From [Clostridium] fimetarium (lineage in GTDB: Bacteria; Bacillota; Clostridia; Lachnospirales; Lachnospiraceae), in the NCBI RefSeq assembly GCF_900111235.1, contig NZ_FOJI01000006.1, forward strand, positions 62,001 to 126,000: DNA of 64,000 bases, read 5' to 3'. Shown here in pieces: positions 35,668 to 44,500 of this stretch (its first letter is position 1; each line of letters starts with the position of its first letter). The position numbers and the translations under genes are program-made. The notes under the pieces were generated by a model. The model was given only the letters and a program-made list of their open reading frames with translations. It was not told the DNA's origin and did no database searches.

Positions 35668-36132
35668 ATGGCAGAGGAAGCTCGAAAACTGGTTGCCAAT
35701 AACAAAAAGGCTAGATTTGATTATTTTATAGAAGCTGAGTATGAGGCGGGAATGGTGCTTCATGGTACAGAAGTGAAATCTATTCGTATGGGTAAATGTA
35801 GCATTAAAGAGGGATTTATTCGTATCGAAAATGGTGAAGTCTTTATATATAACATGAATGTTACTCCGTATGAAAAAGGTAATATATTTAATAAAGATCC
35901 TTTGAGGACGAAAAAATTATTACTTCATCAATTTGAAATCAATAAGCTTGCTGGACAAATGGCAGTAAAAGGTTATACTTTGGTCCCTTTACAGTTATAT
36001 TTAATAGGTAACCTTGTTAAGTTGCAAATCGGACTTGCTAAAGGTAAAAAGTTATACGATAAACGTCACGATATAGCTAAAAAAGATCAACAACGAGAGA
36101 TACAAAAAGATTTTAAGGTACAGAATATGTAA
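35668..36132 (+). CDS. smpB: SsrA-binding protein SmpB
   Basis: Binds tmRNA and brings it to stalled ribosomes, 154 residues. Family text: [29 protein letters not shown], then ISxx-type core [20 protein letters not shown] and the basic C-terminal tail [22 protein letters not shown] that enters the ribosome channel. The SD GGGGAGGAGA is strong. I looked for tmRNA (ssrA) next to it and did not find one. rnr lies upstream beyond the palindromic element. Confidence 0.96.
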   Translation: MAEEARKLVANNKKARFDYFIEAEYEAGMVLHGTEVKSIRMGKCSIKEGFIRIENGEVFIYNMNVTPYEKGNIFNKDPLRTKKLLLHQFEINKLAGQMAVKGYTLVPLQLYLIGNLVKLQIGLAKGKKLYDKRHDIAKKDQQREIQKDFKVQNM

Positions 36133-36169
36133 AAATAAATGCACTCACATTGCTATGTGGAATTAATAC

Positions 36170-36198
36170 TTGTTATTGTTGATGAATAATGATAAAAT
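36170..36198 (+). promoter_or_regulatory. promoter of the YebC-family gene
   Basis: TTGTTA (36170-36175), a 17-base spacer and TAAAAT (36193-36198); leader of about 70 nt. Confidence 0.6.
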
Positions 36199-36274
36199 TA
36201 ATTAGAAGTTTTTAGCGGTGGAGTGCTTTCGTATTTTCACAGTTAATATTATACATAGTTAAGGAGAATATTTT

Positions 36275-37021
36275 ATGTCAGGACATTCAAAATTTGCCAA
36301 TATTAAGCGCAAAAAGGAAAAAAATGATGCTACTAAGGGCAAAATATTTACTAAGATTGGTAAAGAACTAATGGTTGCTGTTAAAGAGGGCGGATCAGAT
36401 GTAAGTAATAATAATAAGTTAAGAGATGTTATTGCAAAAGCAAAGGCAAATAATATGCCGAATGATTCAATTGATAGAAATATTAAAAAGGTCGTTGCTG
36501 ATGCCAATGCAGCCAATTTTGAAACAGTCGTATATGAAGGTTATGGACCTAGTGGAACTGCAATTATTGTTGAGGCACTTACAGATAACCGAAACAGAGC
36601 TGCTTCAAATATACGTAATGCATTTACAAAAGGTGGCGGTAATGTTGGAACACCTGGTTGTGTGTCATTTATGTTTGATAAAAAAGGTCAGATTATTATT
36701 GATAAAGAAGACTGTTCAATGGATGCTGATGAATTAATGATGATATCACTTGATGCAGGAGCAGATGATTTTGCAGAAGAAGACGATAGCTTTGAAATAT
36801 TAACAAATCCAGATGATATCGGGATTGTAAGAGAAGCGTTAGAAGCAGCTAAAGTCAAGATGGTATCAGTAGAAGTAACAAGGATTCCTCAGACATGGGT
36901 TGAAATCTCTAATGAAGGTGATGTCAAGAGAATGAACCGTATTATTGATTTACTAATGGAAGATGATGATGTTCAAGATGTATTCCATAACTGGGAAATG
37001 CCTGTTGAAGACGAAGAGTAA
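36275..37021 (+). CDS. YebC/PmpR/TACO1-family protein
   Basis: A 248-residue member of the universally conserved YebC family. The start MSGHSKFANIKRKKEKNDATKGKIFTKIGKE is diagnostic, although most members have W in place of F in HSKW. The middle has YEGYGPSGTAIIVEALTDN and the end NWEMPVEDEE. Family members act as DNA-binding regulators or as ribosome-associated translation factors helping at proline-rich stretches, so the cellular role is not settled. It stands alone between its own promoter and a strong terminator. Confidence 0.93.
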   Translation: MSGHSKFANIKRKKEKNDATKGKIFTKIGKELMVAVKEGGSDVSNNNKLRDVIAKAKANNMPNDSIDRNIKKVVADANAANFETVVYEGYGPSGTAIIVEALTDNRNRAASNIRNAFTKGGGNVGTPGCVSFMFDKKGQIIIDKEDCSMDADELMMISLDAGADDFAEEDDSFEILTNPDDIGIVREALEAAKVKMVSVEVTRIPQTWVEISNEGDVKRMNRIIDLLMEDDDVQDVFHNWEMPVEDEE

Positions 37022-37034
37022 AGGGATATTAATT

Positions 37035-37086
37035 ATCCTGTATTTATCACAGCTTATATAAGTGTGATAAATACAGGATTTTTTTG
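37035..37086 (+). terminator. rho-independent terminator after the YebC-family gene
   Basis: A perfect 16-bp stem (37035-37050 with 37064-37079; ATCCTGTATTTATCAC and its complement) followed by eight T's. Confidence 0.95.
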
Positions 37087-37222
37087 TTTGGTAGCAATTA
37101 TAAAAATGAATATAATTTAGTAAAATAAGTGAATGTATGCAAAAACATATTCCATAATAGTATGATTAATGATATGATTAAAATATATATTAATGTATCC
37201 ATACCAAGGAGGAAAATAACAA

Positions 37223-37879
37223 ATGCGCTTGTCACAACTAGTTCAAAATAGCAATCTTGTACTTGAAATTAATATTAATAATCAGCATTTGGAATTCGAG
37301 TCAACTGTTATTACAAAAATCGGAGATTATATATTAATTGAGCCTGTTAGGGTTAGTGGGAAAGTTGTGAATTTTGAGATAGGCAATGTCTTGGTTGATA
37401 TGCTTCTAATTCGAAGAGATAAAAAACCAGTTGCTTGGAAACGCGTTTTATTAAAAAATGTAATATATAAAAACAAGACTTATTACAAAGTTATTCCTAC
37501 AGGGGATGGCTTTGAAATTAATAGAAGAAATGCATTTAGATTATCTGTTGAAGTGAAAGGCGTTGTTCAAGTTGGCACGAATAGTGTGCCAATGGATGTA
37601 ATTCTTAAGGATATTAGTCAAAATGGATTTTTATTTGTCAGCAAAGATATTATTGACAGACCGCTCAAATCTATTGTTAGATTGGTATTTATTGACCTCA
37701 ATAAATCTTTAAATCTTAATGGATTGTTAGTAAGGAAAGAAAGAATTAACCAATCAAAGTATTTTTATGGTTGTGTGCTTAATATTAAGAATCAATTTCT
37801 TAGTCAATATATGAATGATAAGAATGCAGATATGTTATCAAAACAGAGTATTGTTATAACGAATCGAAAGACCTTTTAA
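37223..37879 (+). CDS. PilZ-domain protein, YcgR-like c-di-GMP receptor
   Basis: A 218-residue cytoplasmic protein. Residues 1-95 resemble the YcgR N-terminal beta domain. The C-terminal PilZ domain has both ligand motifs: RxxxR as R102-NAF-R106 and DxSxxG as D130-I-S-QN-G135. In flagellated bacteria such proteins bind cyclic di-GMP and slow the motor. The nearby CheV and YvyF-like genes support a motility or surface-behaviour role, though no flagellar structural gene is in view. An AAGGAGG SD precedes the ATG. Confidence 0.87.
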   Translation: MRLSQLVQNSNLVLEININNQHLEFESTVITKIGDYILIEPVRVSGKVVNFEIGNVLVDMLLIRRDKKPVAWKRVLLKNVIYKNKTYYKVIPTGDGFEINRRNAFRLSVEVKGVVQVGTNSVPMDVILKDISQNGFLFVSKDIIDRPLKSIVRLVFIDLNKSLNLNGLLVRKERINQSKYFYGCVLNIKNQFLSQYMNDKNADMLSKQSIVITNRKTF

Positions 37880-37939
37880 AAGGGTTTAATTAAAAGAAAT
37901 ATGTTGGAAAATTTATTATGATTGGTTTAGGAGTAAAAA

Positions 37940-38401
37940 ATGGAAAATGATAAAAGAATAAAATTATTAGAAAATGCTAAGGTTTGTTCAAAATGTGGTG
38001 TTCAAATGACATATATATATGGTGAGATGTTTGAGTGTAAGAGTTGTGGTAATAAGGAACTTTCGGATTTTGGCATAATCAAAGAATTTTTAGAAAAAAA
38101 TGGACCTCGACCAGCAATCGTTATTCATGATGAAACGGGCATTCCAGTAGATTATATAAATAAGTTGTTAAGAGAAGGCCGAATGGAAATTCCGGATGGT
38201 TCTGATTCATATATAAAATGTCAAAAATGTGGTACAGATATTCGTTATGGGAAATATTGCCCGGATTGTATGATTACGCTGACTAAAAATGTGAGTCAGG
38301 CATTGTGGATGCCTGAGGTCGGAGAAAAGCCTAAAATAATAAGCAAAAAAAACAGTGAAATCTCATTTGCCTCTTATATTAAAAGAAAAGAAGACAGATA
38401 A
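37940..38401 (+). CDS. zinc-ribbon/helix-turn-helix protein, flagellar-operon YvyF-like
   Basis: A 153-residue protein with a zinc ribbon near the start (CSKCG and CKSCG), then a short winged-helix-like part (IIKEFLEKNGPRPAIVIHDETG...YINKLLREGRMEIP), then a second pair of CxxC motifs (CQKCG, CPDC). This arrangement resembles YvyF-type proteins encoded in flagellar regulatory operons of Firmicutes. A role as a regulator acting with the PilZ protein 60 bases upstream is inference. The SD is modest (TAGGAG). Confidence 0.65.
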   Translation: MENDKRIKLLENAKVCSKCGVQMTYIYGEMFECKSCGNKELSDFGIIKEFLEKNGPRPAIVIHDETGIPVDYINKLLREGRMEIPDGSDSYIKCQKCGTDIRYGKYCPDCMITLTKNVSQALWMPEVGEKPKIISKKNSEISFASYIKRKEDR

Positions 38402-38425
38402 CAAGAAAAGATATAGCCTATACTA

Positions 38426-38454
38426 TTGTAACAATCGTTCTAGAGTGCTATAGT
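38426..38454 (+). promoter_or_regulatory. promoter of the HEAT-like gene
   Basis: TTGTAA (38426-38431), a 17-base spacer and TATAGT (38449-38454). Confidence 0.6.
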
Positions 38455-38500
38455 GTAAGTAATGCTATTTATTATGGCGACAAAAGAAAGAAGGCATACT

Positions 38501-38851
38501 ATGTTTGGTTTAGGTGTTAAGATGTCACAGGAAGAGAAAATGATTAAATTAGTTAAGAAGGGAGATTGGGGATCACTTAGTAATTATATGGAAAAAGATA
38601 CTGAGACTAAGGTGAACTTATCTAAGGCATGTGCTAATTCTTCTTCTAGCGACTGCATGAATATATTACTTCTTTTGATTGAAGAGCCAGAAATCGAAGT
38701 TAAACTTGCAGCTGTAAAATCATTATCAGTAGTGGGAACAGATCATGAAACTGCAGCATTACAGCAGTTACTTATGAAGACTCCAAAAGAAAATGAAGAG
38801 TTAAGAGGCGCAATCACTTCTGCAGTTCAAGTAATGAGACATAAAGCGTAA
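38501..38851 (+). CDS. small HEAT-repeat-like protein
   Basis: With the ATG at 38501 (AGAAAGAAGG upstream) the product has 116 residues, nearly all helical. It has a basic N-terminal part (MSQEEKMIKLVKKGDWGSL) and at least two HEAT-type helical pairs, for example EPEIEVKLAAVKSLSVVGTDHETAALQQLL. Such folds usually bind proteins. No catalytic residues can be seen. An in-frame ATG at 38462 exists without a SD. It sits between a YvyF-like gene and cheV with its own promoter and terminator. Function unknown. Confidence 0.7.
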   Translation: MFGLGVKMSQEEKMIKLVKKGDWGSLSNYMEKDTETKVNLSKACANSSSSDCMNILLLLIEEPEIEVKLAAVKSLSVVGTDHETAALQQLLMKTPKENEELRGAITSAVQVMRHKA

Positions 38852-38880
38852 TTATATAATGAAATAATATTAAAATAAGG

Positions 38881-38903
38881 GCCCGCTGATGCGAGGCTTT
38901 TAT
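38881..38903 (+). terminator. terminator after the HEAT-like gene
   Basis: GCCCGC pairs with GCGAGGC around a TGAT loop (one bulged A), followed by TTTTATTT. After it, a (AT)n run (38945-38965) and a 10-bp direct repeat GTTGTAAATT (38979-38992 region) precede the cheV promoter. Confidence 0.7.
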
Positions 38904-38991
38904 TTGTGTATAGAAATAATTCAGTAGCACGCTTCCGTTACTTAATATATATATATATTAATAATAGTTTGCTGTAAATTGTTGTAAATTG

Positions 38992-39020
38992 TTGTCTTTT
39001 GGCAGAAAATTTGTTATAAT
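38992..39020 (+). promoter_or_regulatory. promoter of cheV
   Basis: TTGTCT (38992-38997), a 17-base spacer and perfect TATAAT (39015-39020). It does not look like a sigma-D (flagellar) promoter. Confidence 0.65.
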
Positions 39021-39057
39021 TACATTTATAAAACGGTATCTTTTGGAGGGCAATAAT

Positions 39058-39957
39058 ATGGAATCTAATATTTTAATGGAAAGTGGTACAAATGAACTTG
39101 AAATACTTGAATTTATGATTGGAAATAACCACTATGGAATTAATGTGGCTAAGATCAAGGAGATAGTTCCCTTTAATATTGTAACACCTGTGCCTAATGC
39201 GAATCCTTCGGTAGAGGGTATTTTTATGCCAAGAGATTTATTGATTACTGTTATTGATTTAGCGAAGGTAATTCACAATGCTGCTTCCGAAGACCCTAGT
39301 AAAGACATGTTTATTATTACGAATTTTAACAAGTTAAATGTGGCATTCCATGTACATAAAGTTGTTGGTATTCATAGAGTTTCATGGGTGGATATTATTA
39401 CCCCTGATTCTACAATTAATACTGCAGAAAACGGAATTGCAACAGGTATTATTAAAATCAATGGTCAATTAATTGTTATATTGGATTTTGAAAGAATTGT
39501 TTCTGAGATTAGTCCGGAAACAGGACTGAAAGTTTCTGAAATAGATAAGTTAGAAGGAAGAATCAGAAATACTTCTCCGATTATTATAGCAGAAGATTCC
39601 CCATTACTTAGTAAGATGATATTAGATTCATTACAGAGGGCTGGATATATTAACCTTATATTATTTAAAAACGGTAAAGAAGCTTGGGATGAACTTACTA
39701 ACATTAAGAATAAAGGGACAATTGCCAAAGATGTTCACTGCGTAATTACTGATTTGGAAATGCCATTAATGGATGGACATAGGCTAACAAAATTAATTAA
39801 AACAGATAAAGAATTACAACATATTCCTGTAATTATTTTTTCCTCTCTCATTAATGATCAGATGAGATTAAAGGGCGATTCGGTTGGAGCTGATGTTCAA
39901 CTTTCAAAACCAGAAATCGGATTATTAGTTCATGAGATTGATAAGTTACTAGCATAA
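39058..39957 (+). CDS. cheV: chemotaxis coupling protein CheV (CheW + receiver)
   Basis: A 299-residue coupling protein. Residues about 10-160 are a CheW domain (EFMIGNNHYGINVAKIKEIVP) that links receptors to CheA. Residues about 175-299 are a receiver domain with the acidic pair in IIAEDSPLL, phospho-acceptor Asp232 in VITDLEMPLMDG and conserved Lys in QLSKPEIG. Phosphorylation of CheV is thought to help adaptation. The ATG at 39058 follows TTGGAGGG; a TTG 69 bases upstream is in frame but lies before the promoter. It is a lone chemotaxis gene here. Confidence 0.92.
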   Translation: MESNILMESGTNELEILEFMIGNNHYGINVAKIKEIVPFNIVTPVPNANPSVEGIFMPRDLLITVIDLAKVIHNAASEDPSKDMFIITNFNKLNVAFHVHKVVGIHRVSWVDIITPDSTINTAENGIATGIIKINGQLIVILDFERIVSEISPETGLKVSEIDKLEGRIRNTSPIIIAEDSPLLSKMILDSLQRAGYINLILFKNGKEAWDELTNIKNKGTIAKDVHCVITDLEMPLMDGHRLTKLIKTDKELQHIPVIIFSSLINDQMRLKGDSVGADVQLSKPEIGLLVHEIDKLLA

Positions 39958-40005
39958 TTGTTTATAATGCTGGAATCATAAATTTATAAATTAGAGGTGC
40001 CAAAC

Positions 40006-41931
40006 TTGAAAAACTTAAATGAAGAAGAATATTTGGAAAGTTTGCTTAAGACTATGGATAATAATACTGAAAAATCTGACGAAGAATCTAATGAAGATCT
40101 CGATTCTGAATTAGGTTCAGTACTCAAATCAGGACTTGGTTCAGAACCTAATTCAGGATTTGATTCAGAACTCAATTCAAAAATTAATTCACAACCTAAT
40201 TCAGAATTCAATTCAGAACTTAATTCAGAGATTAATTCACAACTTAATTCAGAATCAATTAAACCGATGAATAACTATAATGAAAATACAGAGTCTGATG
40301 TATTAGAAGAATTAGCAGTTTCGGAAGAATCTGATAACAGCAGTATGGATGTTACCAACGAAATTGGTGAAGCGAATACTGGTGTTATTTCTAATGAAAA
40401 AATCGCATCAAATGATTTGGGCGAAGAATATAATGATATATTTGAACCAGAAGATAGTGATTTTAAAATCTCCGATATTCCTGATAGAGAAGCTGCTGAG
40501 CTGACTCAAAGTGAAATGGACAGACTGGCTGATATGAATTCAGAGGAGTTAATTGATGACGTAACGAATGAAAGTATTTCTATGGATCAGTTGAGTGAAA
40601 AAAAAGAAAATAATAATTTAAAAGAAAATAATATAAGTGAATTTGATTTAGCGAATAAGGCAAGTGATCTTGTACTTGATAATGATTTTTCTGAAGCAGA
40701 AGCAATAGCAGCGGCAGGAAGAGCAATAACGAATGGGCTAACAAGTGCTGCTGGTGTTATAATTCCAAAAGAAAAGCTAAAAAAGAAGAAAAGTGTTAAG
40801 AAGAAAAGTGATAAGAAGATAAGTGATAAAAAGGAAAGTCGAAAGAAGAGAAGCATTTTAAAATTTATTAAAAATATTTTCTTTGAAGATTTAGTACAAA
40901 CAGAACATTCAGAACAAACAGAACAAACAGATCAAACAGATCAAACAGATCAAACAGAACAAACAGAACAAACAGATCAAATGAAACAAGAGTCAAAAGA
41001 TATTACTGAAGAACCGAAAGATGAAAATCAGAGAGTTTTAGAAGAATTATATGGAAATAATTCACAAGAAGAATTCATCAATGATAGTGATTATAAAGGT
41101 GATAATGATTTTAAAAGCAATAATGAAATTAATGATAATATTGTAACTGAAAAGAAAGGTTTTTTTGCTAAAAGAAAAGCAAAGGCAGTTGCAAAAAAAG
41201 CGAAGTTAGCTGAAATGGCAAAAGCCGAGGATGAAGCAGAAGAATTAGAGTATAATAAAAAAAAGAATGCAAAAAATGCAAAAAAATTAGCGGCTAAGAA
41301 CAAGAGTGATGAAGTTAAAGCTAAAAAAGTAGCATCAAAAAAGCCAAAGGTTGAGAAAGTTAAAAAACCTAAGAAAGAAAAGAAACCAAAAACACCAACA
41401 AAGCCTCAGGATATGTTAAAGATTAAACCATTGTCATTGGTTCTACTGGTATCGTTTGTTGCTGGTATCGTTGTGTTAATAGAGATTGGCAATACTGCTT
41501 TTTATTATAATAATGATATTAGCCAAGCAAAGTTGTACTATCAAAATGGAAATTATCAAACAGCATTTGATTCATTGCAAGGGGTTGATTTAAAGCCAGT
41601 TGATGAGGAATTATATAATCAGATTAATACAATCATGTTTGTACAGAAACAATATACGTCATATCAGAATTATGTTAAGTTAGGAATGGGAGTTGAAGCT
41701 CTTGATTCATTAATTAAAGGTATTCAACGTTACTATACATATTATCCAACAGCAAAAGAACTTGGCGTTACTGAACCATTAGATGCAAATAAAGCGTTAA
41801 TTATAAATGCATTGAAGACAACATTTTCAATGTCAGAGGAAAAGGCAATTAGTTATGCTTCTTTGTCAGATTTGGATTTTACGCAATATTATTTAACATT
41901 GGAAAGCTATGGAGGAATGGTAACGAAATGA
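40006..41931 (+). CDS. repeat-rich acidic single-pass membrane protein of unknown function
   Basis: I do not recognise the family. With TTG at 40006 (AGAGGTG six bases upstream) it has 641 residues. The start MKNLNEEEYLESLLKTMDN is followed by an acidic, Ser/Asn-rich region with 4-residue repeats (ELNS/EINS/QPNS), residues about 45-83. There are two Lys-rich stretches (near 265-285 and 390-465), a run of EQT/DQT tripeptides (about 303-325) and one transmembrane helix near 474-495 (LVLLVSFVAGIVVLIEIG). An outer C-terminal domain of about 140 residues follows, with TPR-like text (AKLYYQNGNYQTAFDSL). Its stop overlaps the hisH start by four bases. Confidence 0.8.
   Translation: MKNLNEEEYLESLLKTMDNNTEKSDEESNEDLDSELGSVLKSGLGSEPNSGFDSELNSKINSQPNSEFNSELNSEINSQLNSESIKPMNNYNENTESDVLEELAVSEESDNSSMDVTNEIGEANTGVISNEKIASNDLGEEYNDIFEPEDSDFKISDIPDREAAELTQSEMDRLADMNSEELIDDVTNESISMDQLSEKKENNNLKENNISEFDLANKASDLVLDNDFSEAEAIAAAGRAITNGLTSAAGVIIPKEKLKKKKSVKKKSDKKISDKKESRKKRSILKFIKNIFFEDLVQTEHSEQTEQTDQTDQTDQTEQTEQTDQMKQESKDITEEPKDENQRVLEELYGNNSQEEFINDSDYKGDNDFKSNNEINDNIVTEKKGFFAKRKAKAVAKKAKLAEMAKAEDEAEELEYNKKKNAKNAKKLAAKNKSDEVKAKKVASKKPKVEKVKKPKKEKKPKTPTKPQDMLKIKPLSLVLLVSFVAGIVVLIEIGNTAFYYNNDISQAKLYYQNGNYQTAFDSLQGVDLKPVDEELYNQINTIMFVQKQYTSYQNYVKLGMGVEALDSLIKGIQRYYTYYPTAKELGVTEPLDANKALIINALKTTFSMSEEKAISYASLSDLDFTQYYLTLESYGGMVTK
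40141..40254 (+). repeat. 12-bp coding tandem repeat
   Basis: About nine degenerate copies of AATTCAGAACTT encode a 4-residue NSEL/NSEI/NSQP motif in the acidic head of the membrane protein. Less regular units extend upstream to about 40115. Confidence 0.9.
40912..40980 (+). repeat. 9-bp coding tandem repeat
   Basis: Nearly eight units of GAACAAACA or GATCAAACA encode alternating Glu/Asp-Gln-Thr tripeptides. Units are otherwise identical, pointing to recent expansion. Confidence 0.93.
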
Positions 41932-42548
41932 TAGCAATAATTGATTATGATGCAGGTAATTTAAAAAGTGTTGAAAAAGCATTGATTTTTTTAGGAGAAG
42001 AAGTTATTGTCTCTAGGAATCCTGAAGAGATTCTAAGTGCGGATAAAGTTATATTACCAGGAGTAGGTTCATTTGGTGATGCAATGGAGAACCTTAAAAA
42101 ATTTAATTTAATAGATACAATTCACCAAGTGGTTAAGAATAACACGCCATTTCTAGGGATTTGTTTAGGACTTCAACTGATGTTTGAGAGTAGTGATGAA
42201 ACACCAGGTGTTGAAGGCCTTGGAATCCTAAAAGGGAAAATCCTTAAGATACCACCATGTGAAGGACTAAAGATACCTCATATGGGATGGAATTCAATAG
42301 AAATCAACCCTAAATCAAGATTGTTTGCAGGTATTCCAAATGAACCTTATGTGTATTTTGTACATTCCTATTACCTTTTGGCTGATGATGAAGGTATCGT
42401 AGCTGCAACAACAGAGTATTCAACGCATATTCATGCAGCTGTTGAAAGTGGTAATATATTTGCTTGCCAGTTTCATCCTGAAAAAAGTAGTAGCTTAGGG
42501 CTTAAGATATTGACTAATTTTGCTAATTTAGGCAAGGAGGTAAATTAA
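41928..42548 (+). CDS. hisH: imidazole glycerol phosphate synthase, glutaminase subunit
   Basis: Supplies ammonia from glutamine to HisF in histidine (and AICAR) synthesis. It has 206 residues. The class I amidotransferase nucleophile Cys79 lies in [11 protein letters not shown]; the His and Glu of the triad lie in [11 protein letters not shown]. It overlaps the preceding gene by ATGA and hisF by one base. The rest of the his pathway is not nearby, so only the two-subunit synthase is encoded here. Confidence 0.95.
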   Translation: MIAIIDYDAGNLKSVEKALIFLGEEVIVSRNPEEILSADKVILPGVGSFGDAMENLKKFNLIDTIHQVVKNNTPFLGICLGLQLMFESSDETPGVEGLGILKGKILKIPPCEGLKIPHMGWNSIEINPKSRLFAGIPNEPYVYFVHSYYLLADDEGIVAATTEYSTHIHAAVESGNIFACQFHPEKSSSLGLKILTNFANLGKEVN

Positions 42549-43312
42549 TGCATACGAAAAGAATTATACCATGCCTGGATGTTAAAAATGGAAGAGTTGT
42601 TAAAGGAACTAATTTTATTAATTTAATAGATGCAGGGGATCCTGTGGAAGTTGCAACAATGTATGATAAATCTGGAGCAGATGAAGTCGTTTTTTTAGAT
42701 ATTACGGCTTCTAGTGATGGAAGAAATACTACGATTGATTTGGTTCGTAAAGTTGCAGAGAGATTATTTATACCATTTACAGTTGGCGGTGGAATTAGAA
42801 CCGTTGATGATTTTAAGGTTTTGTTAAGAGAAGGTGCTGATAAAATTTCAATTAATTCAGCAGCTATTATGAATCCTAACTTAATTAGCGAAGCAGCTGA
42901 TAAATTTGGAAGCCAGTGTGTCGTTGTTGCAATTGATGCTAAGAGGCGTGCAGATGGTTCTGGCTGGAATATATTTAAAAATGGCGGACGAATAGACATG
43001 AACATGGATGCCGTTGAATGGGCTATGAAAACGACTGAACTTGGTGCTGGTGAAATCCTTCTTACAAGTATGGATTGTGATGGAACCAAAGCCGGCTATG
43101 ATAATGAACTTACTTCTATCATTGCAAGAAATGTTTCGATACCAGTAATTGCTTCAGGTGGTGCGGGCAACATGGAGCATTTTTATGATGCTTTTACAGT
43201 GGGTAATGCAGATGCAGCACTTGCAGCCTCACTTTTTCATTTTAAAGAATTGGAAATAAGCGAGTTGAAACAATATTTGAAGGAAAAAGGGCTTCCAATG
43301 AGAATTGTGTAA
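42548..43312 (+). CDS. hisF: imidazole glycerol phosphate synthase, cyclase subunit
   Basis: TIM-barrel partner of HisH that closes the imidazole ring. It has 254 residues. The catalytic aspartates are Asp11 in [15 protein letters not shown] and the Asp in VVVAIDAKR; the phosphate-binding [11 protein letters not shown] and [11 protein letters not shown] loops are intact. The start shares a base with the hisH stop (TAATG), and AAGGAGG lies just before it. Confidence 0.96.
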   Translation: MHTKRIIPCLDVKNGRVVKGTNFINLIDAGDPVEVATMYDKSGADEVVFLDITASSDGRNTTIDLVRKVAERLFIPFTVGGGIRTVDDFKVLLREGADKISINSAAIMNPNLISEAADKFGSQCVVVAIDAKRRADGSGWNIFKNGGRIDMNMDAVEWAMKTTELGAGEILLTSMDCDGTKAGYDNELTSIIARNVSIPVIASGGAGNMEHFYDAFTVGNADAALAASLFHFKELEISELKQYLKEKGLPMRIV

Positions 43313-43337
43313 GCAATGTTAGTTTGGAGATGAATGT

Positions 43338-44015
43338 ATGGCAGCAATTAGTAATGACTGGCTAGAACCATTAAAACCAGAATTTGATAAATCATATTAT
43401 AAAGAATTATACAAAAAGATTGTGAATGAATATGATAACAAAATACAGATATTTCCTAATTCTGATGATATATTTAATGCATTTCACTTTACACCGTTGA
43501 GTGAAGTGAAGGTTGTGGTTTTGGGACAAGATCCATATCATAATGTTGGACAGGCTCATGGATTGTGTTTTTCAGTAAAACCAGAGGTCTCTATTCCACC
43601 ATCACTTGTTAACATCTATAAAGAGCTTAGAGATGATTGTGGCTGTTACATACCGAATAATGGATACTTAAAAAAATGGTCTAATCAGGGCGTACTAATG
43701 CTCAATACAGTGTTAACTGTTAGGGCACATGAAGCGAATTCACATAAAGGATGGGGATGGGAGCAATTTACAGATGCTGCTATTGAAGTCCTAAATAAGA
43801 TTGATCGACCTATGGTATATATTCTTTGGGGAGCTCCGGCACAGAAAAAAAGGTCTATGCTGAATAATCCAAAGCATTTAATTTTAATGGCACCACATCC
43901 CAGCCCATTATCATCTTATAGAGGATTCTTTGGTAGTAAGCCATTTAGTAAAACGAATGAATTTCTTAAGAATAATGGCATTAAGGAAATTGATTGGCAA
44001 ATTGAGAATATTTAA
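43338..44015 (+). CDS. ung: uracil-DNA glycosylase (family 1)
   Basis: Removes uracil from DNA to start base-excision repair. It has 225 residues. GQDPYHNVGQAHGLCFSV contains the catalytic Asp65 and His68, and LMAPHPSPLSSYRGF the second His motif. GGAGATG precedes the ATG. It begins 25 bases after hisF and is probably cotranscribed with hisHF, a link with no obvious metabolic reason. Confidence 0.96.
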   Translation: MAAISNDWLEPLKPEFDKSYYKELYKKIVNEYDNKIQIFPNSDDIFNAFHFTPLSEVKVVVLGQDPYHNVGQAHGLCFSVKPEVSIPPSLVNIYKELRDDCGCYIPNNGYLKKWSNQGVLMLNTVLTVRAHEANSHKGWGWEQFTDAAIEVLNKIDRPMVYILWGAPAQKKRSMLNNPKHLILMAPHPSPLSSYRGFFGSKPFSKTNEFLKNNGIKEIDWQIENI

Positions 44016-44066
44016 GCGCAAAACATATGAGGACTAATCAATAGATTAGTTCTTTTTATTGTGTTA

Positions 44067-44095
44067 TTGATACTAAATCGGTAATGTGTTATAAT
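44067..44095 (+). promoter_or_regulatory. promoter of the ArsR-family gene
   Basis: TTGATA (44067-44072), a 17-base spacer and TATAAT (44090-44095). The last base of the -10 box is the first base of the palindrome at 44095-44110. Confidence 0.85.
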
Positions 44096-44110
44096 TCGAT
44101 AATTATCGAA
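44095..44110. promoter_or_regulatory. ArsR-type operator 1
   Basis: Perfect 16-bp palindrome TTCGATAATTATCGAA placed over the end of the -10 box and the transcription start of the arsR-like gene. The same half-sites recur at 44459-44480. Confidence 0.85.
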
Positions 44111-44121
44111 ATGAGGTATGT

Positions 44122-44424
44122 ATGAATACAAAACAATTAGCACGAATTCATAAGGCTTTATCCAATGAAAATAGACTGGAAATATTCCTAAGTATTTTGG
44201 AGTATGAACAAAAAGATTTCGAAGCGACACCAGATTGTATCATGCAAAAAATCAGAAGAAATCTTTGCATTGGAGCTCCAACAGTATCACATCATTTAAA
44301 AGAACTTAGTGATGCTGGATTAATTAGTACAGCGAAAGACGGTAAGTATTTAGTAGCAACTGTTAATAAGGATATTATAAAGGATTTAAGTAATGAATTT
44401 AACTTCTCGGGAATGAATCAATAG
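44122..44424 (+). CDS. ArsR-family winged-helix repressor
   Basis: A 100-residue regulator with the ArsR fold: LARIHKALSNENRLEIFLSILE, then the recognition helix region GAPTVSHHLKELSDAGLISTAKDGKYL. The classical metal motif ELCVCDL is absent; two cysteines (in DCIMQ and NLCIG) lie before the recognition helix and could sense redox state or metal. The operator over its own promoter indicates autorepression, and the matching operator before the next gene makes that gene its target. A GAGGT SD lies before the ATG. Confidence 0.88.
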   Translation: MNTKQLARIHKALSNENRLEIFLSILEYEQKDFEATPDCIMQKIRRNLCIGAPTVSHHLKELSDAGLISTAKDGKYLVATVNKDIIKDLSNEFNFSGMNQ

Positions 44425-44458
44425 AGTATTTGAGGATTTTCTGAAAAAAATACCATGT

Positions 44459-44480
44459 TAATTCGATACATATCGAATTA
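44459..44480. promoter_or_regulatory. ArsR-type operator 2
   Basis: Perfect 10-bp arms TAATTCGATA and TATCGAATTA around CA, 21 bases before the next start codon. The core TTCGATA-N2-TATCGAA is identical to operator 1. Confidence 0.85.
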
Positions 44481-44500
44481 TAAAAGAAATGGAGAGAATA

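Noticed and set aside
36133-36274. Possible tmRNA (ssrA) next to smpB
   Set aside because: The gap is only 142 bases and shows neither the tRNA-like ends nor a tag reading frame; the downstream part is a promoter and leader.
42523-43089. Minus-strand 188-residue frame opposite hisF
   Set aside because: Shadow frame of a strongly conserved gene; no domain or ribosome-binding site.
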